From NCBI RefSeq assembly GCF_003287875.1, contig NZ_QMKK01000022.1, positions 310,001 through 374,000 of the forward strand: a stretch of DNA of 64,000 nt, given 5' to 3'. This document shows positions 1-7,936 of this stretch, piece by piece. How positions within the stretch are numbered: position 1 is the stretch's first letter; the number at the start of each line of letters is the position of its first letter. The translations under genes and the position numbers were made by a program. Origin of the DNA: Martinezella tropici. Lineage in GTDB: Bacteria; Pseudomonadota; Alphaproteobacteria; Rhizobiales; Rhizobiaceae. Below the pieces are notes generated by a model. It did not search any database. It worked only from the letters and a program-made list of their open reading frames with translations, and had not been told where the DNA came from.

Positions 1-599
1 AGGACGCGCTCCGCGATGGTTGGTATGAGATCGCCGGTCTGCGCTTCATGATATTCCTTTTGCGCGTGCTGCCTTTTCTTAAGGTCAAATCCACCCCGGC
101 CGTTCGCGACATTCAGTACGAGTTCGGTTCTGGCGCGATACCACTCGAGCGTTGGAAACGCGGATACGATCTCGTCGAGCTTCTGCCTCGAGAACGCCCC
201 TGTGAGGAAGTCATGGCTCGACCTGCCGTCCATCGCCTTGCGCGTGCGCGGCAGAACAAGACCTCGTGACTTGAGTATTCCGAGGGAGGTATCCAGAGGC
301 TCGTAGGCACCGAAATAGCGTCTCAACATCGGGATTTTGCGAAGGCTCGGTTCCTCGTTTTCGAAAATCCGCCTCGCCTGCGCGAGAAGAAAGACGTCGT
401 GACAGTGCTCGTATTGCGAAAGCATCTCGTCTGCTAGGTAGTCCGGGTAACGAACCCAAAAATCCAAGGCCTGTAGCCTCGACTCCCCGGCGAAAACACG
501 ATCATGTTCTGGATATGCGGGATCGTTGAATCCGTTGGAGCCAGCCAAGATAATGAAGAATATTCGGAGGGCGTCTCGGCGGTAGTCGTGTTCTTCCAT
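1..599 (-). CDS. hypothetical protein, C-terminus cut by window edge
   Basis: An uninterrupted minus-strand frame runs from an ATG at 599 out of the left edge of the window, giving 199 visible codons. The protein starts MEEHDYRRDALRIFFIIL and is rich in aromatic and charged residues, with no signal peptide or clear membrane segment. I do not recognise the family. No strong ribosome-binding site precedes the ATG. It lies in the same orientation as the next two genes but 232 bp away from them, so it need not be co-transcribed with them. The 600-831 gap shows no gene. Confidence 0.6.
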   Translation of the reverse strand, partial: MEEHDYRRDALRIFFIILAGSNGFNDPAYPEHDRVFAGESRLQALDFWVRYPDYLADEMLSQYEHCHDVFLLAQARRIFENEEPSLRKIPMLRRYFGAYEPLDTSLGILKSRGLVLPRTRKAMDGRSSHDFLTGAFSRQKLDEIVSAFPTLEWYRARTELVLNVANGRGGFDLKKRQHAQKEYHEAQTGDLIPTIAERV

Positions 600-831
600 A
601 TGCGATGCTCTGCAGTGGGTGATGGCGTCGCGAGCTAATTTCGTTGAACTACCAAAAAGTGCAATCTGAATCTGAGTGATAGAGCGAAAAGAGTAACAGG
701 ATCATCCACGGAGGCATCGGGGAATTTCGCGGCTCCGGAACTAGGAAATGAACGAGACTGGCTTCCGATCCTATTTCCGCGAGCATGCGAGCGACTTCGT
801 ATTGTCGCAGCCATAAACTAGCGGCGTAGAA

Positions 832-1239
832 CTACAACACGCCGGTCCATTTCAAAGCCATGATTGTCCATCCCGCCAGCATCGCAGGAAAGAGGCTGTA
901 CACCACGGCGTGAGCCACCCATAGGGCGAGCTGCGTGCTGTCGCTGAGGACGCTCGACCCGCTGTAAAAATAGGCGAACGAAGACGCCGCAACGAATGCG
1001 ACGATAGTGACAAAGATAAGCCCCCAAACCCTGAGGGCCAAGCATGTCGACACCAGCAGGACGATCGCAAACGGCATGATCCAGGCTCTATTTTCCTGGA
1101 GCCATCCTGCGTGGTAGAACGGGTCTCTCAACGTCTGCGTGCCCAATAGGCCCGGTATCAGAGTGACGACGGCCCACGTTACGCCGCCGACGACGTAGTC
1201 TAGTGCCTTGTCTGCGATCTTGTCTCCCAAACCCGCCAC
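832..1239 (-). CDS. small membrane protein of unknown function
   Basis: The 135-residue protein has about three or four hydrophobic segments: WAVVTLIPGLLG near residue 22, PFAIVLLVSTCLALRVWG near 55, IFVTIVAFVAASSFAYFY near 74 and a weaker one near 105. It is therefore probably an inner-membrane protein. The family is not recognised. It begins 9 bp after the stop of the exported protein encoded upstream (2271-1249), so the two are probably one transcription unit. Its start ATG follows AGGAGG-like purines in the short intergenic gap. The pairing of an exported protein with a small membrane protein is the only hint of function. Confidence 0.6.
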   Translation of the reverse strand: MAGLGDKIADKALDYVVGGVTWAVVTLIPGLLGTQTLRDPFYHAGWLQENRAWIMPFAIVLLVSTCLALRVWGLIFVTIVAFVAASSFAYFYSGSSVLSDSTQLALWVAHAVVYSLFPAMLAGWTIMALKWTGVL

Positions 1240-1248
1240 TGCCGCCTC

Positions 1249-2271
1249 CTATTGCGCACAGCGGTCGAGATCGTAGTTCACGGCGAAGGGCAGATATGAC
1301 TGGAACCTGTAGCAGTACTCGTTGTCGTTCGCGCGTACCGTGATCACATGTTCGGATAGAAAAAGTGAATTGTGCAGTAATGCTCGGCGGTCGAGCGTCG
1401 TCGAGAACCGTTGCTGCTTGAAGTCTCCGATAAATTCAGATCTCTGTGTTTCGACGGAACTCAGATAAGCGTCATAGTATTCGGGAGCCCCTGCTGCTTT
1501 CGTGTCCGCCAGGGCCAGCAACGCCGGCATGGCGATCCGAGCATTGCCCGCGCTCTCACCGCCGAGCGACACGTCGGTCTGGAAACTCACGCTGCTTCCG
1601 TCCAATACGACGCGTGAATTTACTTCGAGATCGATCCCTTCGCCGGAGACAGTCTGACGGATCGGGTAGATCGGCTTGCCTTCCTCGATATTGACGACTT
1701 TCAGCAGTCCTCGCTGCGCAATCGAGTTCGCGGCCAATACCTGGAGCACGGCGCCGGGCAGAAATTGCTCCCTGTCGACGGCCACTACCTCCGCGAACGG
1801 CGACGCGGTCGCTTTGGCGGTCTGAGTTTCGACCCTCCACACCTGAGATTCCGCCTTATTGTTGGTGAATGCGTTCAGCACGGTCCTGTCGATTTCGGGA
1901 TCCTTGAAGCTCTGGAGCTGCTGCGACCGTGACTGGCGATCGTGCGCACCGGGCCGGAAGTCCTTTACAGATATGCCTGCCAAGCCCCAGTAGAGGTTCT
2001 GAATGTGATCCTGCCCCACGTTTTCGATCTCGTATCGCAGGCAGAATTCTGCGGTCTTTCCTGTCGCGGCCCGGTCGGAAAAAGTCCGGACCGGATACGC
2101 CTTGGAGGATTCGTAGAATTCCTTCTTCTCCGAAGTTACCGAGGCATTCCTCCCGACTTGAAGACCGCCGTCGTCTGTTTTAGTCAGGCACGCTGCAGGC
2201 TGCGCTACCGAGGGCGCCGCGCCAAAGCCGACTAACATTGGAAGCAAGATGGAAAGGTATCGCATCCTCAT
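1249..2271 (-). CDS. exported hypothetical protein
   Basis: The frame is open further upstream to 2499, but the ATG at 2271 is preferred. It follows GGGGAA at a suitable distance, and it opens directly with a signal peptide (MRMRYLSILLPMLVGFGAAP, then a cleavage region ending SVAQ). This gives 340 residues of mature periplasmic or secreted protein. The remainder has no membrane segment and contains few Cys. The family is not recognised. It is translated just ahead of the small membrane protein at 1239-832. It is divergent from the methyltransferase region, with a 196-bp promoter-bearing gap. Confidence 0.6.
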   Translation of the reverse strand: MRMRYLSILLPMLVGFGAAPSVAQPAACLTKTDDGGLQVGRNASVTSEKKEFYESSKAYPVRTFSDRAATGKTAEFCLRYEIENVGQDHIQNLYWGLAGISVKDFRPGAHDRQSRSQQLQSFKDPEIDRTVLNAFTNNKAESQVWRVETQTAKATASPFAEVVAVDREQFLPGAVLQVLAANSIAQRGLLKVVNIEEGKPIYPIRQTVSGEGIDLEVNSRVVLDGSSVSFQTDVSLGGESAGNARIAMPALLALADTKAAGAPEYYDAYLSSVETQRSEFIGDFKQQRFSTTLDRRALLHNSLFLSEHVITVRANDNEYCYRFQSYLPFAVNYDLDRCAQ

Positions 2272-2467
2272 CAGCACATTCCCCGACCTATCTGCACGGA
2301 CGTTTTCGAGACAATACAGCTTTTGCATGCGGCGTAAAGCAAGCGTCGGGAAGCGATTCACCGAGCGCCCAAATTCACAGTTGCTCGCAATTTTATCAAT
2401 TTGATTGCCAGACCTGCAACACGTGTCCCGATATGACATGTTCGACTTCCAATGCGAGATATTACGG

Positions 2468-2863
2468 ATGACAGATTTGAGAGCCGAGGCCCTTAGCAAG
2501 GCGAAGGAGGCGATCCGAAACCTTCAGAAGCAGATTTCGGACCGGCTGTTCAAGATGGCGGACAAAGTCGACGGACTTCTCGAGCATCTGTCTCCGAAAG
2601 AAGTTGTGCACTTTCTATATGCCGGTTGTGAAATGGATGTAGCCGAAGCATCGACGTATCTTAAGGTGGGAAAAACGCTGAAGGGCTCCGAGGACCTGCT
2701 TAGGGAAGCACGTATCCAGTTCCCAGTTCTAAAGGCGCTAGCTGCGGCAGATGACGAGACCCGAGGCGAAGCTATCTCCAGGATTGCCGCAGGGGCGACG
2801 TCGGGTTCAGGGACGTGTCCGCCATTCGCGCCAATATTCGAAACAGCAAGAAAACTTTCCTAG
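2468..2863 (+). CDS. N-terminal domain of the cytosine methyltransferase, in a separate frame
   Basis: From the ATG at 2468 the 131-residue product is a helical, Lys/Glu-rich domain (MTDLRAEALSKAKEAIRNL, later SPKEVVHFLYAGCEMDVAEA). It reads well as coding up to residue ~110 (AISRIAAG) and then degenerates. The methyltransferase frame resumes exactly there with GDVGFRDVSAIRANIR. A missing base in the GGGG run at 2791-2794 would join the two into one ~680-residue protein. The ORF is also open upstream to 2405, but 2468 is the more natural start. Its likely status is the front part of a frameshifted gene; the alternative is a real overlapping two-gene arrangement. Confidence 0.5.
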   Translation: MTDLRAEALSKAKEAIRNLQKQISDRLFKMADKVDGLLEHLSPKEVVHFLYAGCEMDVAEASTYLKVGKTLKGSEDLLREARIQFPVLKALAAADDETRGEAISRIAAGATSGSGTCPPFAPIFETARKLS

Positions 2864-4467
2864 AGCGGTCGGTCACGGCTGGCTTCCAAAGTTCGACAAG
2901 GACGGCACGTCGGCGGGCGCTGGAGGCCTCGCGCGTCGTCGACAAGGCTGCCGCCGAGCTCCTCGCCCTCCTATACGCCTACCGCCAGAGGAAGATGCCG
3001 GAGGAGCACCACGCGTCCGCCCGCACGCGCATCCAAAACTGTGCAGCAGATCTACTGCCGCATTTCGTGTCCGCTTATGGGACCTACGACCTATCTCCAC
3101 AGGACACCCTGAGGCTTCCGCTGCACTCTAGCGAACGCCCCTTAGCGCTCGCCCACGCCGCGATCACCGCCCTCGCCTCAGGCCGTTTTGGCGGGGAGTT
3201 TGGACTTGCCCTCGACCTATCCAGCTTGGAAGCGCAATGGGCGACAAATTTCCAAGAATGCATTCAACCGATCACATCGACCGCCGCACCCATCATGCAT
3301 GATGTCGTACTGACCCAGCCGGCGCCGCTAACTCGTCTTCCGACGCAGAAACTGACCGTAGTCGAACTGTGCGCGGGCGCCGGCGGAATGTCTCTGGGCC
3401 TCGAAGACGCCGGGTTTCATCCTCTCGCCCTTTTCGAATTCGACAAGCATGCGGCCGCGACCCTACGGCTCAACAGGCCGCTTTGGAACGTGGTCGAGGG
3501 CGACATCCGCCAAGTGGATTTCACCGAATACAGATCGGCAGGTGTCGACTTACTTGTGGGAGGACCGCCTTGTCAGGGCTATTCCGTAGATGGAAAAGGC
3601 CTCGGCAAAGACGACCCCAGAGATCTGTTGCTCGAATGCGCGCGGGCGGCGCGCGAAATGCTACCAAAGGCGTTCGTCTTTGAGAACGTTGCCGGCCTCC
3701 TGAATGCCAAACACGCAGACCACCTTGGAAACTTCCTCAGGCAATTGAGGAAGTCTGGATACGCTGTACAAATTGTTCGCATGGAAGCGGAGGATTATGG
3801 GGTAGCTCAAGAACGGACCCGGATGCTGTTCGTCGGAATGCATCAAGCTGCAATGGGCGCCTTCCAAGCTCCACCGGTCTTTCCAGAATGGCGACTTAAT
3901 CTGGGCGACGTCCTTGAAGACCTCATGGCTGCCAATGGATGGACAGGCGCGAAGGAATGGGCGGAAGCCCGCCGCAATCATGTGGTCGTTCGCAATGGCA
4001 TTGAAAAGCGTGGCGCGCTGGCCTCGACCGTGGTCGGCCGCAAGGGAGGCTCGCGCGAGAAAGAAGCGCTACGCTGGGCAACAAAAGGCATCAACATTGC
4101 GACCGTTGCCGACGCTGCGCCGACGCAACACCAGGCCGACGTCTCAGGCCCCGGATTTCTTCCTCAGCTCACTCTAAGGATTCGAGCCCGTCTTCAGGGC
4201 TTCCGAGACGATTGGGATTTTGTTGGCGGCAAGGACTCGAGCGCGCGTCAGATTGGCAATGCTGTCCCGCCGATCCTTGGCCAAGCCATCGGCCTTGCGG
4301 TTCGGGCAGCGCTCACCAACAAACGTTTCGATTACGAGGCTGTGCTAATCCGGTCTGTGCAGATCCAAGAGCGCGTCCTGCTCGATGCAGTGCCGCCGCT
4401 TCAACCTCTCGCTTCAGAGGGCTTCGACGCCGAGAAGGCACCTTCACCGCGGGAACCGGCGAACTAA
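2815..4467 (+). CDS. DNA (cytosine-5-)-methyltransferase
   Basis: This protein transfers a methyl group from S-adenosylmethionine to C5 of cytosine in a specific DNA sequence. The conserved motifs appear in order: motif I ELCAGAGGMSLGLE (~183), motif IV with the catalytic Cys in GGPPCQGYS (~250), motif VI FENVAG (~289), motif VIII QERTRMLFVG (~331) and motif X QIGNAVPP (~478). The catalytic core is thus intact. The GTG start at 2815 lacks a proper ribosome-binding site. The first ~170 residues continue a domain begun in the other frame, so the true protein probably starts at 2468. No restriction endonuclease is adjacent, so it is an orphan enzyme as far as the window shows. Neighbouring sequence is accessory. 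Confidence 0.88.
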   Translation: MSAIRANIRNSKKTFLERSVTAGFQSSTRTARRRALEASRVVDKAAAELLALLYAYRQRKMPEEHHASARTRIQNCAADLLPHFVSAYGTYDLSPQDTLRLPLHSSERPLALAHAAITALASGRFGGEFGLALDLSSLEAQWATNFQECIQPITSTAAPIMHDVVLTQPAPLTRLPTQKLTVVELCAGAGGMSLGLEDAGFHPLALFEFDKHAAATLRLNRPLWNVVEGDIRQVDFTEYRSAGVDLLVGGPPCQGYSVDGKGLGKDDPRDLLLECARAAREMLPKAFVFENVAGLLNAKHADHLGNFLRQLRKSGYAVQIVRMEAEDYGVAQERTRMLFVGMHQAAMGAFQAPPVFPEWRLNLGDVLEDLMAANGWTGAKEWAEARRNHVVVRNGIEKRGALASTVVGRKGGSREKEALRWATKGINIATVADAAPTQHQADVSGPGFLPQLTLRIRARLQGFRDDWDFVGGKDSSARQIGNAVPPILGQAIGLAVRAALTNKRFDYEAVLIRSVQIQERVLLDAVPPLQPLASEGFDAEKAPSPREPAN

Positions 4468-4506
4468 TTTAGAGCGGCGCGATCGAGTGCTTCGCAAGGA
4501 GGCCGC

Positions 4507-4577
4507 TGGTGAACCGGCAGGACTCGAACCTGCAATCGTTATGAGCGGTCAGCACTAACCAATTGAGCTATAGGCCC
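4507..4577 (-). tRNA. degenerate tRNA-like gene, CAU anticodon
   Basis: Read on the minus strand, it begins GGGCCTATAGCTCAATTGG, the usual start of a bacterial tRNA-Ile. It has an anticodon loop CTCATAA, a perfect T arm (GCAGG, TTCGAGT, CCTGC) and an encoded CCA end. It departs from a normal tRNA: the variable loop is missing, the anticodon stem (GACCG/CGATT) has a mismatch and a wobble pair, and the acceptor arm pairs only through G-C and G-U over five positions. I read it as a decayed or element-borne tRNA rather than a housekeeping gene. tRNA genes are common integration sites for islands, but I found no second copy of its 3' end in the window. Confidence 0.5.
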
Positions 4578-4611
4578 GGCAACGCTTCCTTAGAAACTAC
4601 CTGGTCACGTA

Positions 4612-4824
4612 TCAAGAGCGGCAAAGGCATGACGTCGACGTTTGTCGTCTCATTTCGAGCACCTTCACGATGTCGTTAGCAACTTCTCGAAAATGATGAC
4701 CATCGGCCTGCTCTATCGTGGTCCCCTGCAGTCGTATCAGCAGGACCTCAGCCAGACCGTTTACTGAGTTTTGCCAATCGGCAGTATTCGCGATGTTGCC
4801 GGAGCCGGGCATGAACACAACCAC
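4612..4824 (-). CDS. small hypothetical protein
   Basis: A 70-codon ORF begins with GTG at 4824, five bases after AGGAG. The product starts MVVFMPGSGNIANTADWQNS and resembles no family that I know. Its isolation between the tRNA-like element and the protease operon, and its short length, make it a weak call. The rest of the 4468-4956 interval shows no other gene. Confidence 0.3.
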   Translation of the reverse strand: MVVFMPGSGNIANTADWQNSVNGLAEVLLIRLQGTTIEQADGHHFREVANDIVKVLEMRRQTSTSCLCRS

Positions 4825-4956
4825 CGTCTCCTATCTTTTGATAAAGCTGGGAGAAAAAATTGAGAGCCGCAAGCCATTCCATCAACATGAGATCGTGACG
4901 CCTGCCGCAAAGCGGTGGTATTGTTAATCGCGCCCTAGCCGATGGTTTCCTAGAGC

Positions 4957-5262
4957 CTACCGCGCCCCTTTCATCACCTCCCCCAAGGTCGGGCCTCTTT
5001 CGAGCACCACATCGATCAGATCGTCGAGCGCGAGCATGCAGACCAAACCGCCCTCAGTATCTACGATCGCCGGTGTCCCGTTGCAAGCGCACGTTGTCAG
5101 GATGAAAAGCCGACGCCTCGCGTCGCGAAGCCGAAGTGGGATCCCTCCCGCTTCTAGGATCGTTTTCTCGACAAGGATGCGCGCTTCGGCGGTCCCGGTT
5201 CCCTTCAGGCTGCGCACGACGATTTTCCAGTCCACCTCCGGCCTCGGATTGACCTTGGTCAT
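4957..5262 (-). CDS. hypothetical protein, last gene of the GHKL/AAA-protease cluster
   Basis: This is a 101-residue soluble protein. It starts MTKVNPRPEVDWKIVV, contains a Cys pair in LTTCACNG near residue 57, and has no membrane segment. Its ATG overlaps the stop of the FtsH-like gene in an ATGA arrangement, so translation of the two is almost certainly coupled and the proteins probably act together. The fold suggested by alternating hydrophobic strands (RLFILTTC, AIVDTEGGLVCMLAL) is a small alpha/beta domain, but I cannot name it. It could be an adaptor or substrate-recognition factor for the protease; that is inference from coupling only. Confidence 0.6.
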   Translation of the reverse strand: MTKVNPRPEVDWKIVVRSLKGTGTAEARILVEKTILEAGGIPLRLRDARRRLFILTTCACNGTPAIVDTEGGLVCMLALDDLIDVVLERGPTLGEVMKGAR

Positions 5263-7133
5263 CTCGAACTCTCCCGAATGATACGCCTGACCTCGTCTCC
5301 CTCGATGAGCGCCGTGTCCACCAGCACGTTGGCGATACGTTCGACGGCCGCGCGAAACCGCGTGATGATTTCTCGACTTCGCTCCATTTCCCGCCGTAGA
5401 AGCCGCTCCACCCTTGCTGCGACGACGGGGTTGTTCTGACGGACGAGATCACGCTGCTTGATGTCGTTTAGATTGAAGTACGCGAGCCCTTCGCCCATGC
5501 CGAACTGTAGTTCCAACCTCGTGGCAAGGTCGCTCGCCTTGTGCAGGTCGCAGCCTTCCGCCGCTCCGGCGCCATCGAAGGCGGTATTAGTGATCACCTC
5601 CTCTGCAGCCCGCCCGGCCAGCGTCATAGCGATGAGATCGAGATAGCCCTGACGATCCCATACGGGCTCTTCGTCGAATTCGAAATGCGCGAAACCGAGA
5701 GGGTACGAGATGTGAGCCTCCCACGGGACCGCCACGGCCCGAAGATAACCGACGCCGAGTCGAAGTCCGACGACGGCGTGGCCGGCCTCGTGAACAGCGA
5801 TCGCTCGCCGTTCGCTGCCGACGATCTTCTTTGGCTTCGGAAGCACAGCTAGGACGTCTTCGATGGCGACTGCTCGCCCCGCTCTTCTGGCGATCCTTTT
5901 CGCTTCACGACCGGCTTTGGCGAAATGAGCTCCTGCCAATCCCGCGGTCGCTGCGGCGATCGACGCGATGTCTTCGTCGGAAACGTCGTCGCCGAAGTAA
6001 AAGCGTGAAAGGTGCTTGCGCTCCTCGGCGTCCGGCAGCGGGATTCTGATGTGGCGGTCGAGCCTTCCAGGGCGAAGAAGTCCGGCGTCGATCACCTCGG
6101 GATGGTTCGTCGCTCCGATGACGACCACCCCATCAAGCCTGTCGTGGCCGTCCATCAACTCGAGAAGGAAGTTGATCACCTGGCACCAATAGGTCTCGTG
6201 CTCGTTTCCGACAAGCCGGGTTCGGTCGCTGATCCCGTCGAACTCGTCGATGAAAAGGACAGCCGGTTTATGCGCAGTCGCCTCCTCAAAACACCTGCGC
6301 ATCGCCTTCAAGGTATCATCGAGATGCCCCGCTGCCTGCCATCGTGCGACAGAGGTGGCTACGAGATGGGCACCGCATGACCGTGCTAGCGCGCTGGCGA
6401 AGGTCGTCTTTCCAGTTCCGGGCGCTCCGCTCAGAAGCAGCCCCCGGTCGACGTCCGCCCACACGAGCGTCCCTTTCCTCCATGCCTCGATATCCTCGGC
6501 GAGAGAAAGTCCCCAGGTCTTTGCCTCGCCATATCCTGCGAGATCTTCGAGGCGCGGCCCGTCCACGGCGGGCCGAGCGGTTGCTTTCACCTCGGTTAGG
6601 CGGGCAAGCACGCTCGAAGCAGGCCGTCCCGTTCTGAAGGCCGCGAAGACATCCGAAAGAGGATATTCCATCAACTTCTTTGCGTCCGCCGAATCGACGT
6701 TTTGACCCGCAAACTTTTTTGCGGCAGCGACAAGATGGAAAGGGCGGACCGGCGTGACGTCTACGACGCGATCGGCAGCCAGAGCGATCTCTCTCGACAT
6801 CGCATATCCCGAGGGCCAGACGATCAGTAGCAATAGCTTCAATTTCAAATAGCTTTTGATCCTCTGAACATCGACGCCGCCTTTGATACCCAACCTCGGA
6901 GACGCAACTGTAAAGTTGGCTAGACCGTCCGCCTCGCGCACCAGGATGTTCGCTGCGGCGACGTATTCCTCGAACGCAGACCCGACAGGAAGCCTCAGAG
7001 CGATCACGATTTGCTGACCGGGCTGGTTATTCCGTTTAAAGGCTCCGCCGAGTCGCGCCGCGGATTTCAAAGTAAGTGCATAAGCCACGCGCTCAAGTGT
7101 CACCGTGTGGCGACCTTGTGGGAGATCATTCAT
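5259..7133 (-). CDS. soluble FtsH-like AAA+ ATPase/zinc metalloprotease
   Basis: The 624-residue protein joins an AAA+ unfoldase to an M41-type peptidase. The ATPase has Walker A GAPGTGKT at 236-243, Walker B VLFIDEFDG (~297), sensor GATNHPE and an arginine finger in LLRPGRLDRHI. The peptidase has HEAGH at 448-452 and the downstream third-ligand motif EGCDLHKASDLA. All catalytic residues expected for ATP-driven proteolysis are present. Unlike FtsH it has no pair of N-terminal membrane helices. Instead, residues 1-200 form an unrecognised soluble domain. The start has an ideal AGGAGG seven bases upstream that overlaps the preceding stop. Position in the cluster suggests regulated proteolysis triggered by the neighbouring ATPase or nuclease-like proteins; this is inferred. 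Confidence 0.85.
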   Translation of the reverse strand: MNDLPQGRHTVTLERVAYALTLKSAARLGGAFKRNNQPGQQIVIALRLPVGSAFEEYVAAANILVREADGLANFTVASPRLGIKGGVDVQRIKSYLKLKLLLLIVWPSGYAMSREIALAADRVVDVTPVRPFHLVAAAKKFAGQNVDSADAKKLMEYPLSDVFAAFRTGRPASSVLARLTEVKATARPAVDGPRLEDLAGYGEAKTWGLSLAEDIEAWRKGTLVWADVDRGLLLSGAPGTGKTTFASALARSCGAHLVATSVARWQAAGHLDDTLKAMRRCFEEATAHKPAVLFIDEFDGISDRTRLVGNEHETYWCQVINFLLELMDGHDRLDGVVVIGATNHPEVIDAGLLRPGRLDRHIRIPLPDAEERKHLSRFYFGDDVSDEDIASIAAATAGLAGAHFAKAGREAKRIARRAGRAVAIEDVLAVLPKPKKIVGSERRAIAVHEAGHAVVGLRLGVGYLRAVAVPWEAHISYPLGFAHFEFDEEPVWDRQGYLDLIAMTLAGRAAEEVITNTAFDGAGAAEGCDLHKASDLATRLELQFGMGEGLAYFNLNDIKQRDLVRQNNPVVAARVERLLRREMERSREIITRFRAAVERIANVLVDTALIEGDEVRRIIRESSR

Positions 7134-7142
7134 TCCACCCTC

Positions 7143-7757
7143 CTAGCGCTGAAAGCGACGAACGAGGGTCTCGGGACCGATCATCGCCTCATCGAGGTCG
7201 ACTGCGATCAATCGGTGCAGGACCATCCAGGAAATGCCCGTCATGGGCTGCACCTCGCGGAACACGTGCAAACACTCCCCCACAGACAGGGATCCGGCTT
7301 CGTCGAGCGCGGACAACATCCTGATTCTATCGTTGAGCGGAGTCCGGCAATTCGCGTATCGAAGCATGTCGCGCGAGTTCGCCAGGCGAAAACCTCCTTC
7401 GATCTCCTCTCGGGCGATGCCGCGGTATCGGAAACCGGCGAGCGCTGCGCCCTCCTTGACTTCAGGGATTTCCTGTTCTTCGACGGCGTCGAGCAGATAT
7501 CTGGCACCATCCTCGTAGTCGACGAGGAAGTCCGGGACGTGCGGCCCTAGTTCCGTCGCGAATTCGAGCGGGAGGCAGAGCCACGCGATGACGTTGGGGT
7601 CCACGTCCAGGATGCAGCCCAGATCGCGAGCGGAGCGTGATCGAAACAGGGCGTCGGCGGAGCAGCGGACGGTGCCCCTTGGATAGAAAAGCTGGATGGA
7701 GGCTTCTGCATACGCGGCGTACAGGGCCGCAGGCGTTTCGACGTGCGAATGGCTCAT
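7143..7757 (-). CDS. TnsA-like / restriction-fold protein
   Basis: From the ATG at 7757 (GAGG nine bases upstream) the protein has 204 residues. The segment RSARDLGCILDVDPNVIAW, then HVPDFLVDYEDGA (74-85) and YLLDAVEE (87-94), matches the layout of the TnsA N-terminal endonuclease domain: a helix from a Glu/Asp region, then an Asp in a strand, then a second strand that normally carries the catalytic Lys. Here the last strand reads LLDAVEE with no Lys, so catalysis may be lost or use another residue. The C-terminal part (residues 110-204) resembles a small helical DNA-binding region. It lies directly upstream of the protease. The family assignment is by motif shape and is moderate at best. Confidence 0.5.
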   Translation of the reverse strand: MSHSHVETPAALYAAYAEASIQLFYPRGTVRCSADALFRSRSARDLGCILDVDPNVIAWLCLPLEFATELGPHVPDFLVDYEDGARYLLDAVEEQEIPEVKEGAALAGFRYRGIAREEIEGGFRLANSRDMLRYANCRTPLNDRIRMLSALDEAGSLSVGECLHVFREVQPMTGISWMVLHRLIAVDLDEAMIGPETLVRRFQR

Positions 7758-7856
7758 CAGGGACATCCTCAAATAAGGAAAACGATGCGTGCTCCGCCAC
7801 GGGGCGGTACCGTTCAACCTATTCGAGATATCCAAACGAGCTTCATCATGGTGAAC

Positions 7857-7884
7857 AAAATATGAACAAATTTGCCGGAGTCAA
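7857..7884 (-). promoter_or_regulatory. candidate promoter of the 7757-4957 genes
   Basis: On the minus strand TTGACT (7884-7879) is followed after 16 bases by TATTTT (7862-7857), about 100 bases before the ATG at 7757. It lies in the 179-bp gap between the GHKL ATPase gene and the TnsA-like gene, the only wide gap in the cluster. It would allow the nuclease-like/protease genes to be made separately. Confidence 0.45.
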
Positions 7885-7936
7885 CTGGTATCTCGTGTTT
7901 TTTACGCTCGGACGCTTCGCTCCCTCGTGCGGCGAC

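Noticed and set aside
5259..7133. Housekeeping FtsH
   Set aside because: No N-terminal membrane helices, accessory location and an unrelated N-terminal domain.
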